Origin: Corinectria fuckeliana
Lineage: Eukaryota > Ascomycota > Sordariomycetes > Hypocreales > Nectriaceae
DNA length: 64,000 nt
Reading direction: 5' to 3'
NCBI GenBank assembly: GCA_019137255.1
Contig: WPDH01000366.1
Coordinates: forward strand, 52,130-116,129
Shown in pieces: positions 45,184 through 56,625 of the stretch. The notes beneath the pieces were generated by a model. It searched no databases. It had not been told where the DNA came from and saw only the letters and a list, made by a program, of their open reading frames with translations. Within the stretch, counting starts at the first letter, position 1; every line of letters begins with the position of its first letter. The position numbers were made by a program, and so were the translations under genes.

Positions 45184-48100
45184 TCACCGGCGCTTCGGCA
45201 TCTTCTTCTCCTCCATCTCCTCGACATCCTTCTTCTTGTGGAAGTGCGGCGCCAGCTCCGCCAGCCACGCCGGCTCGATGGGCATGACGCTGCGCATGTA
45301 CTCCTTAGTAGTCTGCACCAGCTCAAAGTACACCACCATCTTCTCGGGCGGGTCGATGGCCATGAGCACGCTGCTGGGGTGGATCCACACCGTCGTGTTG
45401 TTCTTGACGGTGCGGTAGCTGTCGCCGCTCTTCTGCAGGCGCGCCGCGTTGGGGAAGAAGCCGGCCGTGATGGCGCGCTTGACGGGCCGGACGTTGGACG
45501 CTCCGCACGTCGACGGCGCCACCTCGACGCGCTCGCAGAGCTTGGCCAGCTGGTCGCGCACGTCGCGCGCCCGCGTCAGGGACCGCTGCTGCAGGAAGTT
45601 CTCGCGCGCCCAGACCGGGGAGAAGCCGCTGTCCACCCACTGGTTCCACACGTTGAGCAGGGTGAGGTGGTCGCCTCCGTCCTTGATGGTGAAGCGGTTG
45701 CGCGCGCTGTCGGCGTGCATCTTCTTGTCCTTGGGCCGGAAGAAGAGCGCCGAGCCCTCGCCCAGCATGGACACGATGGAGAGCACCTCTTCCACGCACT
45801 GCTCCTTGTCTGCCGCGAGCACCGCCTTGGCAAGCATGGGATCCGTCGGGAACTCGGCCATCTGGCGGCCCAGCTTGGTCATCTCGCCCTTGTGGTTCAG
45901 CGCCTGCAGAGCAAAGAGCTGGTTCAGCGCGCCGATGAGCGCCTCCGTCGGCGGCGGATCCATAAACTCAAAGTCGAGCAGCTCGTTGATGCCGAGCGAC
46001 TTGAGCTGCAGCACGACTCCGTTCAGGTTCGTCCGCTGGATCTCCGGCGTCGTCGACTCGTCCATCTCGTTCATGTAGGCAAACTTGGTGTACAGCCGGA
46101 AGCACTTTCCGGGGCCGACGCGACCGGCTCGTCCGCTGCGCTGGTTGGCAGAGGCTCGGGAGCACGGCACCACGACCAAGTTGGACATGCCAGTCGCCGG
46201 GTTGTACACGTTCTCCTTGACATAGCCGGGATCGATGACGTAGACGATGCCGTCGATGGTCAAACTCGTCTCGGCAATGTTGGTGGCCAGGACGACTTTG
46301 CGCGCACCGTTTGGCGTCGGCTCGAAGATCTTGGACTGCAGTTCCGACGGCAAGTTGGCATAGATGGGACAGATAACGAGTTCCTTGACGCGGCTTCCGA
46401 GCTTCTTGGCCGTCTCGGAGATCTCTAGTTCTGCCGCCTCAATCTCGTCTTGCCCGGTCAGGAAGATAAGAATGTCCCCCTTGCCCTGGGTCGTATGGAT
46501 CTGGAAGGTCGTCGTGATGGCCGCCGCCAGGTAATTAGCCTCCGGCGCGGGCGTGTAGTAGATATCCACAGGGTATCGTCGGCCAGGGATGTTGAAGATG
46601 GGCGCATCGTCAAAGTACTGCGCAAACTTCTCAGCGTTCATGGTCGCCGATGAGATCAGCAACTTCAGATCTGGGCGCTCACGGGACAGGTCCTTGACCA
46701 AGGCAAGCAAGATGTCCGTGTGCACCGTCCGTTCGTGGGCTTCGTCGATCATGAGTGCCGAGTAGCCCGCCAGATCTGGTTCCGTCATAAACTCCCGCAG
46801 CAACATGCCGTCGGTCATGTACTTCAGGACCGTCTTGTCCGACGTGCAGTCCTCAAACCGAATCGTGTATCCGACTTCATTTCCAACCTTGACGCCGACT
46901 TCGTCCGCCACGCGGGCCGCCACGCTCATGGCCGCGACTCGTCGGGGTTGCGTACATCCCACCTTCATGCCGTTCTTGGTGTAGCCCGCTTCGTGGAGAT
47001 ACTGCGGTAGCTGGGTTGTCTTTCCACTGCCCGTCTCGCCAACGATGACCAGAACCTGATACTGCTCTAGCGCGGCGAGGAAGTCGTCTCGGTACTGGTA
47101 TATCGGCAGGCTTTTCCTCGTCTCTTGGATGGACAAGGCCTTCTTCTCCGCCGCATCGATCTGGGCCGCCAGGAACTTCTGCTCCTTGGTCAATTGTTGA
47201 TCGTCGCCGGCCATCCGGGAGTCCAGGTTCCATTTGATGTATTGGGCGTCGTCCAGGACGTAGTCGTAGTCGTCGTTTTCCATCTCGGGGCGCTGGATCT
47301 GGGCCTTTGCCTTTGAGGCCTGTTCTCGTTCCCATTCCTCGTGTTCCGTGACAAACTTCTCTTGACCGTATTCGTCCTTTTCGACATAGCGCTTGTAAAG
47401 CGCCTCCTCCTTCTTTTTGCTGTCCAGCTTTCCCTTCTCGGTGATGTAGTCGTCGGGCATCATGTAACCGTCGCGATGGTCGTCGATCTTTAGGCGGTCT
47501 TCGGCCAGGCGCAGAATTTCTCGGTTCTTGGCAAACTCGGCCTTTTCCATCTCAGACAACCTCACGCCGCTCCTCATCTCTGCCGTTTCTTCGGAGACCT
47601 GCTTCCTCAGCAGGGCCAAGCGCTCCGCCTCTCGCTTTTTGAGATATTCCTGTCGCGATCTCTCTCGAATATCAGGTAGAGCCTGGTTTCTGGCTTCGGC
47701 ATCCTCCGCAAACTTTCGTCTTGACGATGACTCGCCATCTCTGTCGTTCTTCTTCGACCGGCCCTCGTCTTTCTCCCTGAGCCTCTTCGCAAAGGCTTCG
47801 CGCTCCTCAATGTCCTTGCGCCGTTCCAGCTCCTCCTTCGCCCCGTCGGACAGGTCCTCCTCTTTTGCTTCGTCATGACTCAGCTTCACCCTCTTGCTTG
47901 CTGACTCCTCGAACTCGCGCTCGTCCGCCTCGTCCGCCTCGTCGGAAGGTGGCTCCTCGTCCCCCCATCTGTCGTCAGGGGCGCCATCGCGTCGGCGATA
48001 CTGCTTCGGGTAGCTGTTGTGGGATGGTCCCCTAGGAGGAGACCTGGCGCGACTGTGGCTGCGATCGCGACGCGACGTGGAGTGTCGGGAAGAGGACTTG

Positions 48101-48207
48101 TCGTCTCGGTCGCGATGACGGTGCTTGTGCTTCTTCTCCTTGGTGACTTTCTGAGGCCCCACTTCATCCTCGCCCATCGGCAGAAATGCGTATCTTTTGG
48201 AGCTCAT
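45184..48207 (-). CDS. prp2: DEAH-box spliceosomal ATPase Prp2 (DHX16/Cdc28 family)
   Basis: RNA-dependent ATPase that remodels the spliceosome before the first catalytic step. One exon of 1007 residues starting at the ATG at 48207 (MSSKRYAFL); the frame extends 45 codons further but has no ATG there. An RS/KR-rich, charged N-terminal region of about 330 residues comes first. Then YQYRDDFLAALEQYQVLVIV leads into Walker A GETGSGKTTQLPQ, TQPRRVAAMSVAARVA (Ia), MIDEAHERT (II), SSATMNAEKF (III), FLTGQDEIE (IV), TNIAETSLTIDG (V) and QRSGRAGRVGPGKCFRLYT (VI). HA2 and OB domains follow (DPMLAKAVL, HPSSVLM, LVQTTKEYMRSVMPIEPAWL). The last residues match the Prp2 subgroup better than Prp16, Prp22 or Prp43. 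Confidence 0.93.
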   Translation of the reverse strand: MSSKRYAFLPMGEDEVGPQKVTKEKKHKHRHRDRDDKSSSRHSTSRRDRSHSRARSPPRGPSHNSYPKQYRRRDGAPDDRWGDEEPPSDEADEADEREFEESASKRVKLSHDEAKEEDLSDGAKEELERRKDIEEREAFAKRLREKDEGRSKKNDRDGESSSRRKFAEDAEARNQALPDIRERSRQEYLKKREAERLALLRKQVSEETAEMRSGVRLSEMEKAEFAKNREILRLAEDRLKIDDHRDGYMMPDDYITEKGKLDSKKKEEALYKRYVEKDEYGQEKFVTEHEEWEREQASKAKAQIQRPEMENDDYDYVLDDAQYIKWNLDSRMAGDDQQLTKEQKFLAAQIDAAEKKALSIQETRKSLPIYQYRDDFLAALEQYQVLVIVGETGSGKTTQLPQYLHEAGYTKNGMKVGCTQPRRVAAMSVAARVADEVGVKVGNEVGYTIRFEDCTSDKTVLKYMTDGMLLREFMTEPDLAGYSALMIDEAHERTVHTDILLALVKDLSRERPDLKLLISSATMNAEKFAQYFDDAPIFNIPGRRYPVDIYYTPAPEANYLAAAITTTFQIHTTQGKGDILIFLTGQDEIEAAELEISETAKKLGSRVKELVICPIYANLPSELQSKIFEPTPNGARKVVLATNIAETSLTIDGIVYVIDPGYVKENVYNPATGMSNLVVVPCSRASANQRSGRAGRVGPGKCFRLYTKFAYMNEMDESTTPEIQRTNLNGVVLQLKSLGINELLDFEFMDPPPTEALIGALNQLFALQALNHKGEMTKLGRQMAEFPTDPMLAKAVLAADKEQCVEEVLSIVSMLGEGSALFFRPKDKKMHADSARNRFTIKDGGDHLTLLNVWNQWVDSGFSPVWARENFLQQRSLTRARDVRDQLAKLCERVEVAPSTCGASNVRPVKRAITAGFFPNAARLQKSGDSYRTVKNNTTVWIHPSSVLMAIDPPEKMVVYFELVQTTKEYMRSVMPIEPAWLAELAPHFHKKKDVEEMEEKKMPKRR

Positions 48208-48653
48208 GACGGGCGTAGCTGAGCGCGAGACGATTCGAAGAGAGAGAAGGTCGGTTGGTTTTATATCCCGGTGCGACAAAGTTTTGCGAAGCACCTGTCG
48301 TGAGAAGAGCTGGCTCAACTGCCTGCTCCCAAGCTCAGCCAAGTCGCAGCAGCTTGTCCGGGATGCGTTTGACCAAGAATTTAAAAGGATGATCCGGCAG
48401 TTAATCCGGTACCCAATCGGGAGCCAGAGATAACGGCCCCACCTGCAAGGGACTGTCCGATAAGGAGAACAAAGAGACGTAGACTATTAGGGTAGGACAA
48501 TAATGTAAGTTGATAACACGCTGGCTGCTCTCGAGTCCATCTTCCTCTCCAAATCCTTTTAGAATTCCGTTTGGCTTCACAGTCCTAGTCGCCAGCTCCT
48601 GTCCTTTCTACCCATTTTCTTTAGAGTCCCATTTTCGCGCACCCCGTGGTGCA
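48208..48653. promoter_or_regulatory. Shared divergent promoter of prp2 and the Scj1 gene
   Basis: 446 bp between the start codons of two divergent genes. No TATA box is certain. The frame of prp2 remains open for 45 codons into this region, so an upstream start from a non-ATG codon is conceivable but unsupported. Confidence 0.5.
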
Positions 48654-50034
48654 ATGTTGCTCCGCGGAGCTCTCATCTTCGTCCTGCTGGCCTTCCTCCA
48701 GCTGGCTCTTTGCGCCGAGGACTACTACAAGGTCCGGCTCCTTTGTGTTCTGTTCTCGACTCTCGATGGCCTCGACTGACAGTCAGGTATAGATTCTCGG
48801 CGTCGACAGGAAGGCCACAGACAAGGAATTAAAGTCGGCATATCGCCAGCTGTCCAAGAAATTCCACCCAGACAAGAACCCGTATGCCCCTCCATGCTAT
48901 TCTCTCCAACTGCTGTTCTTCCCCCCAACTGCAGCCTACTAACTCGTCTCTGCCCCCTCCCCCAGTGGCGATGACACCGCGCACGACAAGTTCGTGGAAG
49001 TCTCCGAAGCCTACGAGATCCTAAGCGACGCCGAGAAACGAAGAATCTTCGACCAACACGGTCACGATGGCATCCAGTCCCACAGACAAGGCGGCAGCGG
49101 CGGCGGCGGCGGCGGCGACCCCTTCGACATCTTCAGCCGCTTCTTCGGCGGCCACGGCCACTTCGGGCGCGGCTCCGGCGAGCCTCGCGGCCACAACGTC
49201 GAGGTGCGCGTCGAGATCTCCCTCCGCGACCTGTACAACGGCGCCACCACCGAGTTCCAGTGGAACAAGCAGCACATCTGCGAGACGTGCGAGGGCTCCG
49301 GCAGCGCCGACGGCCAGGTCGAGACGTGCAGCACCTGCGGGGGCCACGGCGTGCGCATCGTCAAGAAGCAGCTCGCGCCCGGCATGTTCCAGCAGATGCA
49401 GGTGCGCTGCGACGCCTGCGGCGGCCGCGGCCAGACCATCAAGCACAAGTGCCCGGCCTGCCAGGGCCAGCGCGTCGAGAAGAAGCCCACGACGGTGACG
49501 CTCGAGATCCAGCGCGGCGCGCCCCGCGACTCGCGCGTCGTCTACGAGAACGAGGCCGACCAGAGCCCCGACTGGGTCGCCGGCGACCTCATCGTCACGC
49601 TGTCGGAGAAGGCGCCCGACCCGGCGCACGACAACCCGGACCGCGTCGACGGCGCCTTCTTCCGGCGCAAGGGCGACGACCTGTACTGGACCGAGGTGCT
49701 CTCGCTGCGCGAGGCGTGGATGGGCGGCTGGACGCGCAACCTCACGCACCTGGACCGCCACGTGGTGCGCCTGGGCCGCGAGCCCGGCCATGTGACGCAG
49801 CCTGGCCACATCGAGGAGCTGAGGGGCGAGGGCATGCCGCGGTGGCAAGCCGACGGCGACAGCGCCTACGACTTTGGCAGCCTGTACGTCGAGTACGTCC
49901 TGGTGCTGCCGGACCAGATGCAACAGGCCATGGAGGACGAGTTCCGGGCCGTGTTCCAGAAGTGGCACGCCAAGGATGGCGTCGACCTGGAAAAGGACAG
50001 TGGACGGGCAGAGGAGAAGCACGATGAGTTATGA
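48654..50034 (+). CDS. scj1: ER-lumenal DnaJ co-chaperone Scj1-like, C-terminal HDEL
   Basis: Hsp40 partner of BiP/Kar2 in folding and ER-associated degradation. Three exons by hand, 48654-48731, 48793-48881 and 48966-50034, give 411 residues. Signal peptide MLLRGALIFVLLAFLQLALC; the J domain starts DYYKILGVDRKATDKELKSA with the HPD motif in KKFHPDKNP. A Gly-rich region follows (GGSGGGGGGDPFDIFSRFFGG). Four zinc-binding repeats come next: CETCEGSG, CSTCGGHG, CDACGGRG and CPACQGQR. The substrate-binding domains fill the C-terminal half, and the chain ends KHDEL, an ER-retrieval signal. Signal peptide plus HDEL separate it from cytosolic Ydj1. The first donor (GTCCGG) is weak, but the protein join is unambiguous. 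Confidence 0.95.
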
Positions 50035-50386
50035 GGAGGAGCGTTTGGCGGGCGCATGAGGCGTAGGGGGTTAAGCTGCATGAAATACTAGCCAGGATTT
50101 TAAGTGTATAGTTGTACATCATTTCACATCGACACCAGCCGTCGAAGGCGTAGCTTTGAGTCGCATAGCAACAGTGTATGTTCATCGCATTGCCTCCAAG
50201 CCCAGGAACCCGTACAGCAAAGAAATACAAATCATTGTTTCTTCTATATCGGCCGTTATTGTATGGTATGGTCGTAAAGTTCGTGTCGTATCGACCTCGA
50301 GTCTCAAGGAAACCAGAAACTTCCTAGCCAAACAAGCTCGTGCTGCTAGATCAAACAGGAAATAAAACATGCTCATTATATAGCGC

Positions 50387-53300
50387 TCACTTCCGTCGTC
50401 TCCTTTGCCTTCTCTTCCGTCGCTCTGAATCATATTCATCGTCATCGTCATGGGCCTCGTCCTTGTTCTTATCCTTGAGTGCACCGGGACGCCTCGATCC
50501 CTCCAGCCCTCCAAGCACATCTCCCAGTACATCGATCCAACTCTTTTTGCCCTCCAAGACACCCGACACGTTGCTCATCAGCTGCTCAATCATCTCGCCA
50601 TCCGTCCCGGCAACCTGCCACGCCCCGCGGACGTTCAAGTCTCCAGGATATTGAGGGCGGTACTGAAAGTCACCCCTCCGGCTGGACCATCTGTGGTGGG
50701 TGCCAGATCGGCCGTCTAGGCGTTCGCCGTCCCGGTCGAATCGATCTGGCAGCGCCTCAACTGCCCCGTCCGAGCTTGAGTCGTCGTCCCGAGACCCCTG
50801 TCTGCGTTCGTTGGTAGAGGCGTCGGAGGACGAAGACGACGACGATGACGACGACTGTCTACGGCGCCGAGGCTGGCGGAATGGCACAAGCCCATGTTCT
50901 TGATCAAAGGCCTCCTGTTCTGCTCGCCGGCGTTCTTCTTCTACCGCTGCTGCCTCGGCTTGTTCGCGGTGATGTCTTTCCATTGTCATCTCGCTTCTAG
51001 GCGACATGGGGATGAAGATGACCGACTTGGTGGATGTCTGCGCCTCTTCAGGGATTGTGCCATCTACATCTAGCTGGCTGTTAGTTTCTGGTTCTGTATA
51101 CCCAGAAGGAGCCCCTAAAGTACGATGGAACGCACCCTCGTCTTTCTCTCGCGAGCCAGGGAGGCCTTGGGGAGAGTCACTCACTTGATCAGGGGGGATT
51201 CGACTGCCCGTGGGAGGCGGCCCCGGAGGTGGCGGAGGCGGGAAATTCCCCGGTGCCCGTGATGAAGTTGGGGGCGCTCCAGGATGTGGAACTGGATAGC
51301 CAGTGTAGTCTGGTGGAACATACGGCTGGAAGTCACTCGGCGGGTTCGGGTACGAGGGGAATCCAGGTCCGCCAGGTCCAGCGGCCGAGTCCGTGGGATA
51401 AGGCGGGTAGTAGGCGCCACCAGAGGCCATTGGTGGTGACTGGGGGCGGCGGTCATCAAAGTCTCCATCTCTGGACCTGTCATCGTAGTCTAAACATCAA
51501 AGGTTAGCCACGATCGAGGGGTGGTTCCTCCGAGGTTGTCTCACGTCTCCCATCTTGATCCCGGGATCTGGATCTATATCCCCGGTCCCCGTCTCTGTCC
51601 CTTCCTCTCCTTTCCCTCTCAACCTCTCGCTCCCGCTCCCGCTCCGCTCGACGCTCTCTTGACCTCTGCTCTCTCTTCTCTCTATCCTTCTTGTCCTTGT
51701 ATTCCTTGATGCCGATGGCCGCAGCTCCGGCAGCCGCCATATTCCTGAGCCGACTCTTGCTGCGCTTCCTTTCGTGGTCCTCCTCCGACGGAGAGGCGGA
51801 CGGTGAACGGTCATGGGTCCGTCTTCTACGCCGCCTGCGTCTTCTGTCCTCCGCTTCAGATTCGTAACCTCGTGACGCAGGTCGCGGGGGCTCGAGCGGG
51901 TCGTTGCCGTACTCAACTAGGCCTAGCTCAGGATCAGTCCCGCGCTCTGAACGGATGGATCGGGCCATCGACCTGCTGCGGCTGCGGCTGCGGCTCCGCG
52001 AGCCCCGCCGTCGGTGGCGCTCGTCATCGTCGCTGCTACTGTAGTCTCGGTCCTTGTCTTTCTTTTCCTTGTCCTTGTGGTTCTTCCAAGCCTTGCCAGC
52101 AAGGCCGGCTGCTGCAGCGGCCCCGGCAAGCTCCGCGCCACGACGAAGTCGAGACTTGCTACGAGAGCGAGAGCGGCTGCGAGTTCGCGATCGCGACTTG
52201 GACTTGGACTTGTTGCGAAGGTGCTTCACGAGACTAGCGGTGGCAGCGGTGCCAATGGCTGTCTTGGCAGCGGTCGACAGGCTGCGACGGCGGCTGCTCT
52301 TGTGCGACCGCACGGATCGCGAACGAGAACGAGAGTACTCGTCGCCAGAGTAGGCACGGTTTCGGCTGCGATTCCGGCTGCGACCACGGTGTGCTTCCTC
52401 CTTTTCAATCTTGTTGGACTGGTAGTACTTGGTAGCACCAGCAGCAGCAAGGGCTATAGCAGCGATTCCGAGGCCCTTCTTAAGGCGGGAGTGTCGGTCT
52501 GGAGACTCATCGTCATCATGCCACCGGTCCTCGTAGGCACTGTGAGCCCTCCGGAGAGCCTCGGTACCAAGGGCACCCAGAGCAGCTCCAGCAATCACCT
52601 TTCGGCCTCGGTTCTCGGGGAGGTCGCCATAGTCATCTCGACGACTGTTGATTAGGGCTGTGATGCCAGCGCCGGCAAGAGCACCCTCTGCCAGGTGTCG
52701 TTTGTGTTTGGGGCTCTCGCTGCGCTCGCGGCGGCGGATGACAGTTCGACGGACATAATAATCTTCATCGTCGCTGTAGTGAGGCTGGTCGCGATGGTCG
52801 TGACGTCGACGATCATATCGCTCCATGGCATAGTCACGATCACCTCGGTAGCCGCCAACATCTCGTCTCTCGTGGCGGTAGTAATACTCCTCTTCCTGCG
52901 GGTCTCTTGCTCTTCTGACCAGTTCGCGAGGCTTTTCCTTTTCTCTTATGACAACAATACCAGGGTCCTGGCGGGGAATGATGACGGGAGGGGGAGGTGC
53001 TGCTTCTTGGACGATGATCTTCTGTGGCTCGGGGGCGCGCTGGCGAATGATGACGGGAGCGGGCATCGGCGGGGGGTCTACAGGGCTGTAGTACTCGGTC
53101 TCCTTGCGATAGCGCTCGACTTCACAACCGTCACGATCGTCGACGTGCTCCTCTACTCGTTTATCGACGCGATAATCGCCATCGTCGCGGCGTTCGATGC
53201 GCTTCTCGAACTTGACATCATCTTCGAAAGGCGGGGCGTCAAAGCGAGAGCGACGGTCCCAGTCTGGATCAACGCGCTCGACCTCCTTCGTCTCATAGGT

Positions 53301-53726
53301 GGTGACCCGGGGACCCGAAGGGGGCGGCGGCGGTGGAGGAGGCGGAGGCAAATATGTTTCGCGTTGGGGCTCCTTGTCGTAAACGAAGGACCTGGCATCT
53401 CGCGGGGGCATCTTTCGCTCGCGCTCGGCGTCGTAGAAGCCGCCGCGGCCGCGATCTCCATCATAGGCGTCAAAGGCGGAGCGAGGACGGCGTTCGGGCT
53501 CAAAGAGGTCGGCCGAGGTGCGGCCATAGTTGGAGACGCGGGAACGGTGGTCGTCGTCGATCTCGGTGACCCTCTCGGAGCGCTCGTAGCGGTCGGAGGA
53601 GCTGGGCGCAACCTTGTAGCGACGGACAGTGGTGGAGCGATAGCGTTCGTCATCTGAAGAGCTGTCGCCGCCGCGATCCCGCTCAGTTTCGCGGTAGGCG
53701 CGGGTGTCTCTGTAGACGTCACCCAT
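50387..53726 (-). CDS. DUF3824 family protein, RS-rich with glycine-zipper-like segments
   Basis: Two minus-strand frames join through a 55-nt intron (51544-51490; GTGAGA, CTAAC, TTTAG): exon 1 is 53726-51545 and exon 2 51489-50387, about 1094 residues. The N-terminal half is a charged Arg/Asp/Tyr region with Pro runs (YLPPPPPPPPPP). Small alternating segments follow, such as LAEGALAGAGITALI, VIAGAALGALGTEALRRAHS, KKGLGIAAIALAAAGATKYY, AKTAIGTAATASL and AELAGAAAAAGLAG, separated by RS-like repeats. I associate this arrangement with DUF3824. The C-terminal part is Pro/Tyr/Gly-rich. An additional optional intron (51184-51074, 111 nt, in phase) may be spliced out. Function unknown. Confidence 0.8.
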
Positions 53727-54756
53727 AGCGGGGGAATGACGACAGAGGGGGTTCGGGCCGGGTAGGCGGAGTGCGGAGTACGGAGTACGGAGTGCGTGTG
53801 CTCTGATAACAAGTCAAAGAAACAAACCAAAAGAAAAAAAAATGTAGAGATGGTAGATGTGGTTTCGCGACGAAAAAATGTGGTGATGGGATCAGGTTCC
53901 GGAGGGGGGTTTCGATGGAGTTTCGAGCGCACTGTGATGAGGAAGGGATGAGAATGGGGGAAAAGTTGCAGGAGGGGGGGAAGAAGAGAAGGCGAAGAAG
54001 GCGATGACGGCACAGAAATGTCATAGCCCTCCCTCCCTCTTCAGTTGGGGCAGGCTTGCGGACTTGCACTTTGCAGCACTTGCAGCACTTGCAGCAGCCT
54101 AAAGCATGATCTGGCCCAGTGAATCAAGGTCACCAGCCCAGGTCCGATGCACCAACTGGTGTGGGCCCACTACCAGCGCTGACAGACAGGGCCCTCGCTC
54201 AGTGGCCAGTAGGGAAGACACGGGTACAGCGGGTGATGGGAAGCCCACTGTGGCTGTGGCTGTTGGCGGCTCGCAATCCAGCCCTGTCGGAGAAGAAAGT
54301 ACGAAGTACATTTCATGAGTGGCGGGAATCTGTCGAGTCCTGTAAGACCTGGATGCAAGATGGAACTGCACGGCATGTCTTGTGCTCAGGCCACAATCTC
54401 GTGTCTTCTGGCATCGCCCGGGCCACGCCATGCAAGGGAAGATGGCGGGGAAGGAGGGAGTATAAACTGCCCTCGCCCTCGATGCCCAGGACAACTTGCT
54501 TGAAGCTTCTAGATGCCTTAGGCCGAGCCCACCTCCAATACAACCCTGGTGGACAGCGCCATCCTGCCTGATGACGCCCGCAGGCATACGAACAGTGCGA
54601 TGCAAACTGGTGATCCGGCTCTTCGCTCCATAAACTCTTGTCATGGCGCTTAGGCCTAGTTCATCGTCCCGAACCGAACCTTGACCCTGTTGATCACGTA
54701 CATGCTAATTATTAATAATTTTCTATCCTGCTGGATGTCCCACCCACAGCCACAAC
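53727..54756. other. 5' flank of the DUF3824 gene, no gene supported
   Basis: A 181-codon minus-strand frame (54099-54644) lacks domain content and I treat it as chance. The first few hundred bases are promoter and leader of the DUF3824 gene and include AG-rich runs near 53820-54000. Confidence 0.4.
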
Positions 54757-55080
54757 ATGTCGTCACCCATCACCTCTGGCAGATTCAACCCCACTTCAAA
54801 ACTTCAAGCTCCTACCCTAGACCTAATTACTAGATAGGCTCACGAGAAGAAGCCTGAGCGCCGCTTCCAGAGTCTGCTGGATCGGGTACAAAGCAAACAG
54901 AAGCCCTGGACATTGGCGCAGAAATACTACTAGACGAAGCGGGGGGAGGGCGAAGATTGTCCAGCTGGGGACGACGGAAGTGACGATTGACGAGAAGATG
55001 CTGGAGAGGGCCAGATGTTTCTACAGACAGGCCTTATCCCCAAGTCTCAACTCGATAGTGAAAAGATGGCTCACTCTGCT
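54757..55080 (+). pseudogene. Small unrecognised coding remnant
   Basis: ATG at 54757 opens MSSPITSGRFNPTSKLQAP and meets TAG at 54835. The same frame then continues coding-like through AHEKKPERRFQSLLDRVQSK and EALDIGAEILLDEAGG. A shift of frame near 54945 continues as KIVQLGTTEVTIDEKMLERA and FYRQALSPSLN, ending in TGA close to 55080. These phrases look like one former small gene of about 100 residues whose 3' end meets that of the phosphoserine aminotransferase gene tail to tail. I do not recognise it. An unusual intron could replace one lesion. Confidence 0.35.
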
Positions 55081-56625
55081 GCCGATATCCCTAACTGCAA
55101 CGCGAAAACGTTGATAAGCTTAGCAAGCTTCTCTGCACCTTCAAGAGAAATCGAGTTGTAATTACTCGCTCGAATTCCGCGCAGCTCACGATGGCCTTTC
55201 AGCCCAGTCAGTCCCAGAGCAGCACCGTCCTTTAAGAATGCTTCCTCGACGGCATCGCCACCCTTGATCCTGAAGCAGATGTTCATACGTGATCGCACTG
55301 CCTTGTCGGGGATGATCTGGTAAATGGCAGGATAGGCCTCGAGGGCTTCGTAGATGAGTCGAGCCTTCTCTTGGGATAGAGCCTGCTGTCCTTGGACCTT
55401 GTCGGAATGTTGTAATAATAGTCGCTTCAAAACCCGACCCGCAACATACACACTATAGAAAATTTGATTAGTTTCTTTCAAATCTGCGACGTGATGTATT
55501 TCGGGAAGAATGCACTTACTCAAAAATGCTCAATGTGTTGTAAAGGCTATTGCTTTTGGCAATAGTTTCGAATTCGAGGATGCGAGGCGGGATAGGTAGA
55601 GCTAGCCGTCTCATCAAGGCTGCAGAAGGCTGCGGTAGGAAGCGTTTCTGGATGACGACGACAGTAAGACCAGTCAATCCGAGGTTCTTCTGGGCGCCGA
55701 AGAAGATGGCCGAGAAATTAGATATCGGGATCCTCCTCGAAAGGATATTGGAGCTCATGTCGGCGACAACGATTGGTCCGTCCGGCCCCGGCTCGAGAGA
55801 CTTGGGAAATCCGGGGAACTCGACGCCGTGGACTGTCTCGTTATCGCAATAATAAACCATGGCAGCGTCGCGAGATAGGTTCCAGGTACCCTCGTCCGGA
55901 ATCGTTCCATACTTGCCGCCATTCGCCTTGCGGCTATCCGCCACGATATTGACATGTTCCGAGCCAAAGAGTCGCTCGGCTTCGGCCGCTGCTTTCTGTG
56001 ACCAGCCACCAGTAATAATATAGTCGATCTTGAGATTCTCCAAGGCCGACTGAAGCTCCGGGACTGCGCTCCCGTTATCATCCGACCCCTCTATCTCCTT
56101 GCGTTTGCGGGCGACCCAGTTGCCGACAAAGTTGTATGCCATGGCTGAGAACTCTCCCGAGCCACCGCCCTGCATGAAGAGGATCTCGTAGTCGTCTGGA
56201 ATGTCTAGGTACGAGGCCAGATCGGCCTTGGCCTCATTGATTATGGTAGCTGCAATCTCCGATCGGTGCGAATGTTCGGCGACTATATACGGAGAAATCA
56301 GATGTCAGTATGACTCATTCAAGACAGCTGACGAAAGATCCTTTTAAGGTGGCTCTTGGGAATATGCTGGAAGGGGGAATGAGGGCCTCCGGGAGCTCCA
56401 TACCGCCTAGACCAGTGTTGCCATAGTTGAGCAGGGCCTGGGCAGCATCTTCGAGAATTTCAGTGGGTAGAAGAGCTGGGCCTGCACCGAAACTACCACA
56501 ATCATGAGTTAGCATCGGGAGAATTGAGACATGTATGAAGGACACTCCAGGTGCGGAGATGGGGCAGGAAGGGAGTAATGAGCTGTAAAAGTTGCGTACT
56601 AGGTGATATCTGATCTGGAGGGCAT
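55071..56625 (-). CDS. ser1: Phosphoserine aminotransferase
   Basis: PLP enzyme converting 3-phosphohydroxypyruvate and glutamate to phosphoserine, second step of serine synthesis, and able to act on pyridoxine precursors in some organisms. Four exons by hand on the minus strand: 56625-56600, 56492-56404, 56282-55520 and 55452-55071, giving 419 residues. Visible blocks: MPSRSDITY, FGAGPALLPTEILEDAAQAL, NYGNTGLG, AEHSHRSEI, ILFMQGGGSGEFSAMAYN, VADMSSNILSR, and FFGAQKNLGLTGLTVVVI with the PLP-binding Lys. Then come SLYNTLSIFDVYVAGRVL, SRMNICFRIKGGD and GHRELRGIRASNYNSISLEG. All exon phases agree. It lies directly beside the AT-rich retrotransposon block, whose edge is about 130 bp upstream of the start codon. 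Confidence 0.94.

Noticed and set aside
45238..46428. 396-codon plus-strand frame
   Set aside because: Antisense to prp2, whose helicase motifs are unambiguous.
49021..50022. 333-codon minus-strand frame
   Set aside because: Antisense to the well-supported Scj1 gene; Leu/Ala/Val-rich shadow of GC-rich codons.
52695..53657. 320-codon plus-strand frame
   Set aside because: Antisense to the DUF3824 gene; hydrophobic composition arises from reversed Arg/Asp codons.
54099..54644. 181-codon minus-strand frame
   Set aside because: No domain, no splice structure and promoter-like position upstream of the DUF3824 gene.
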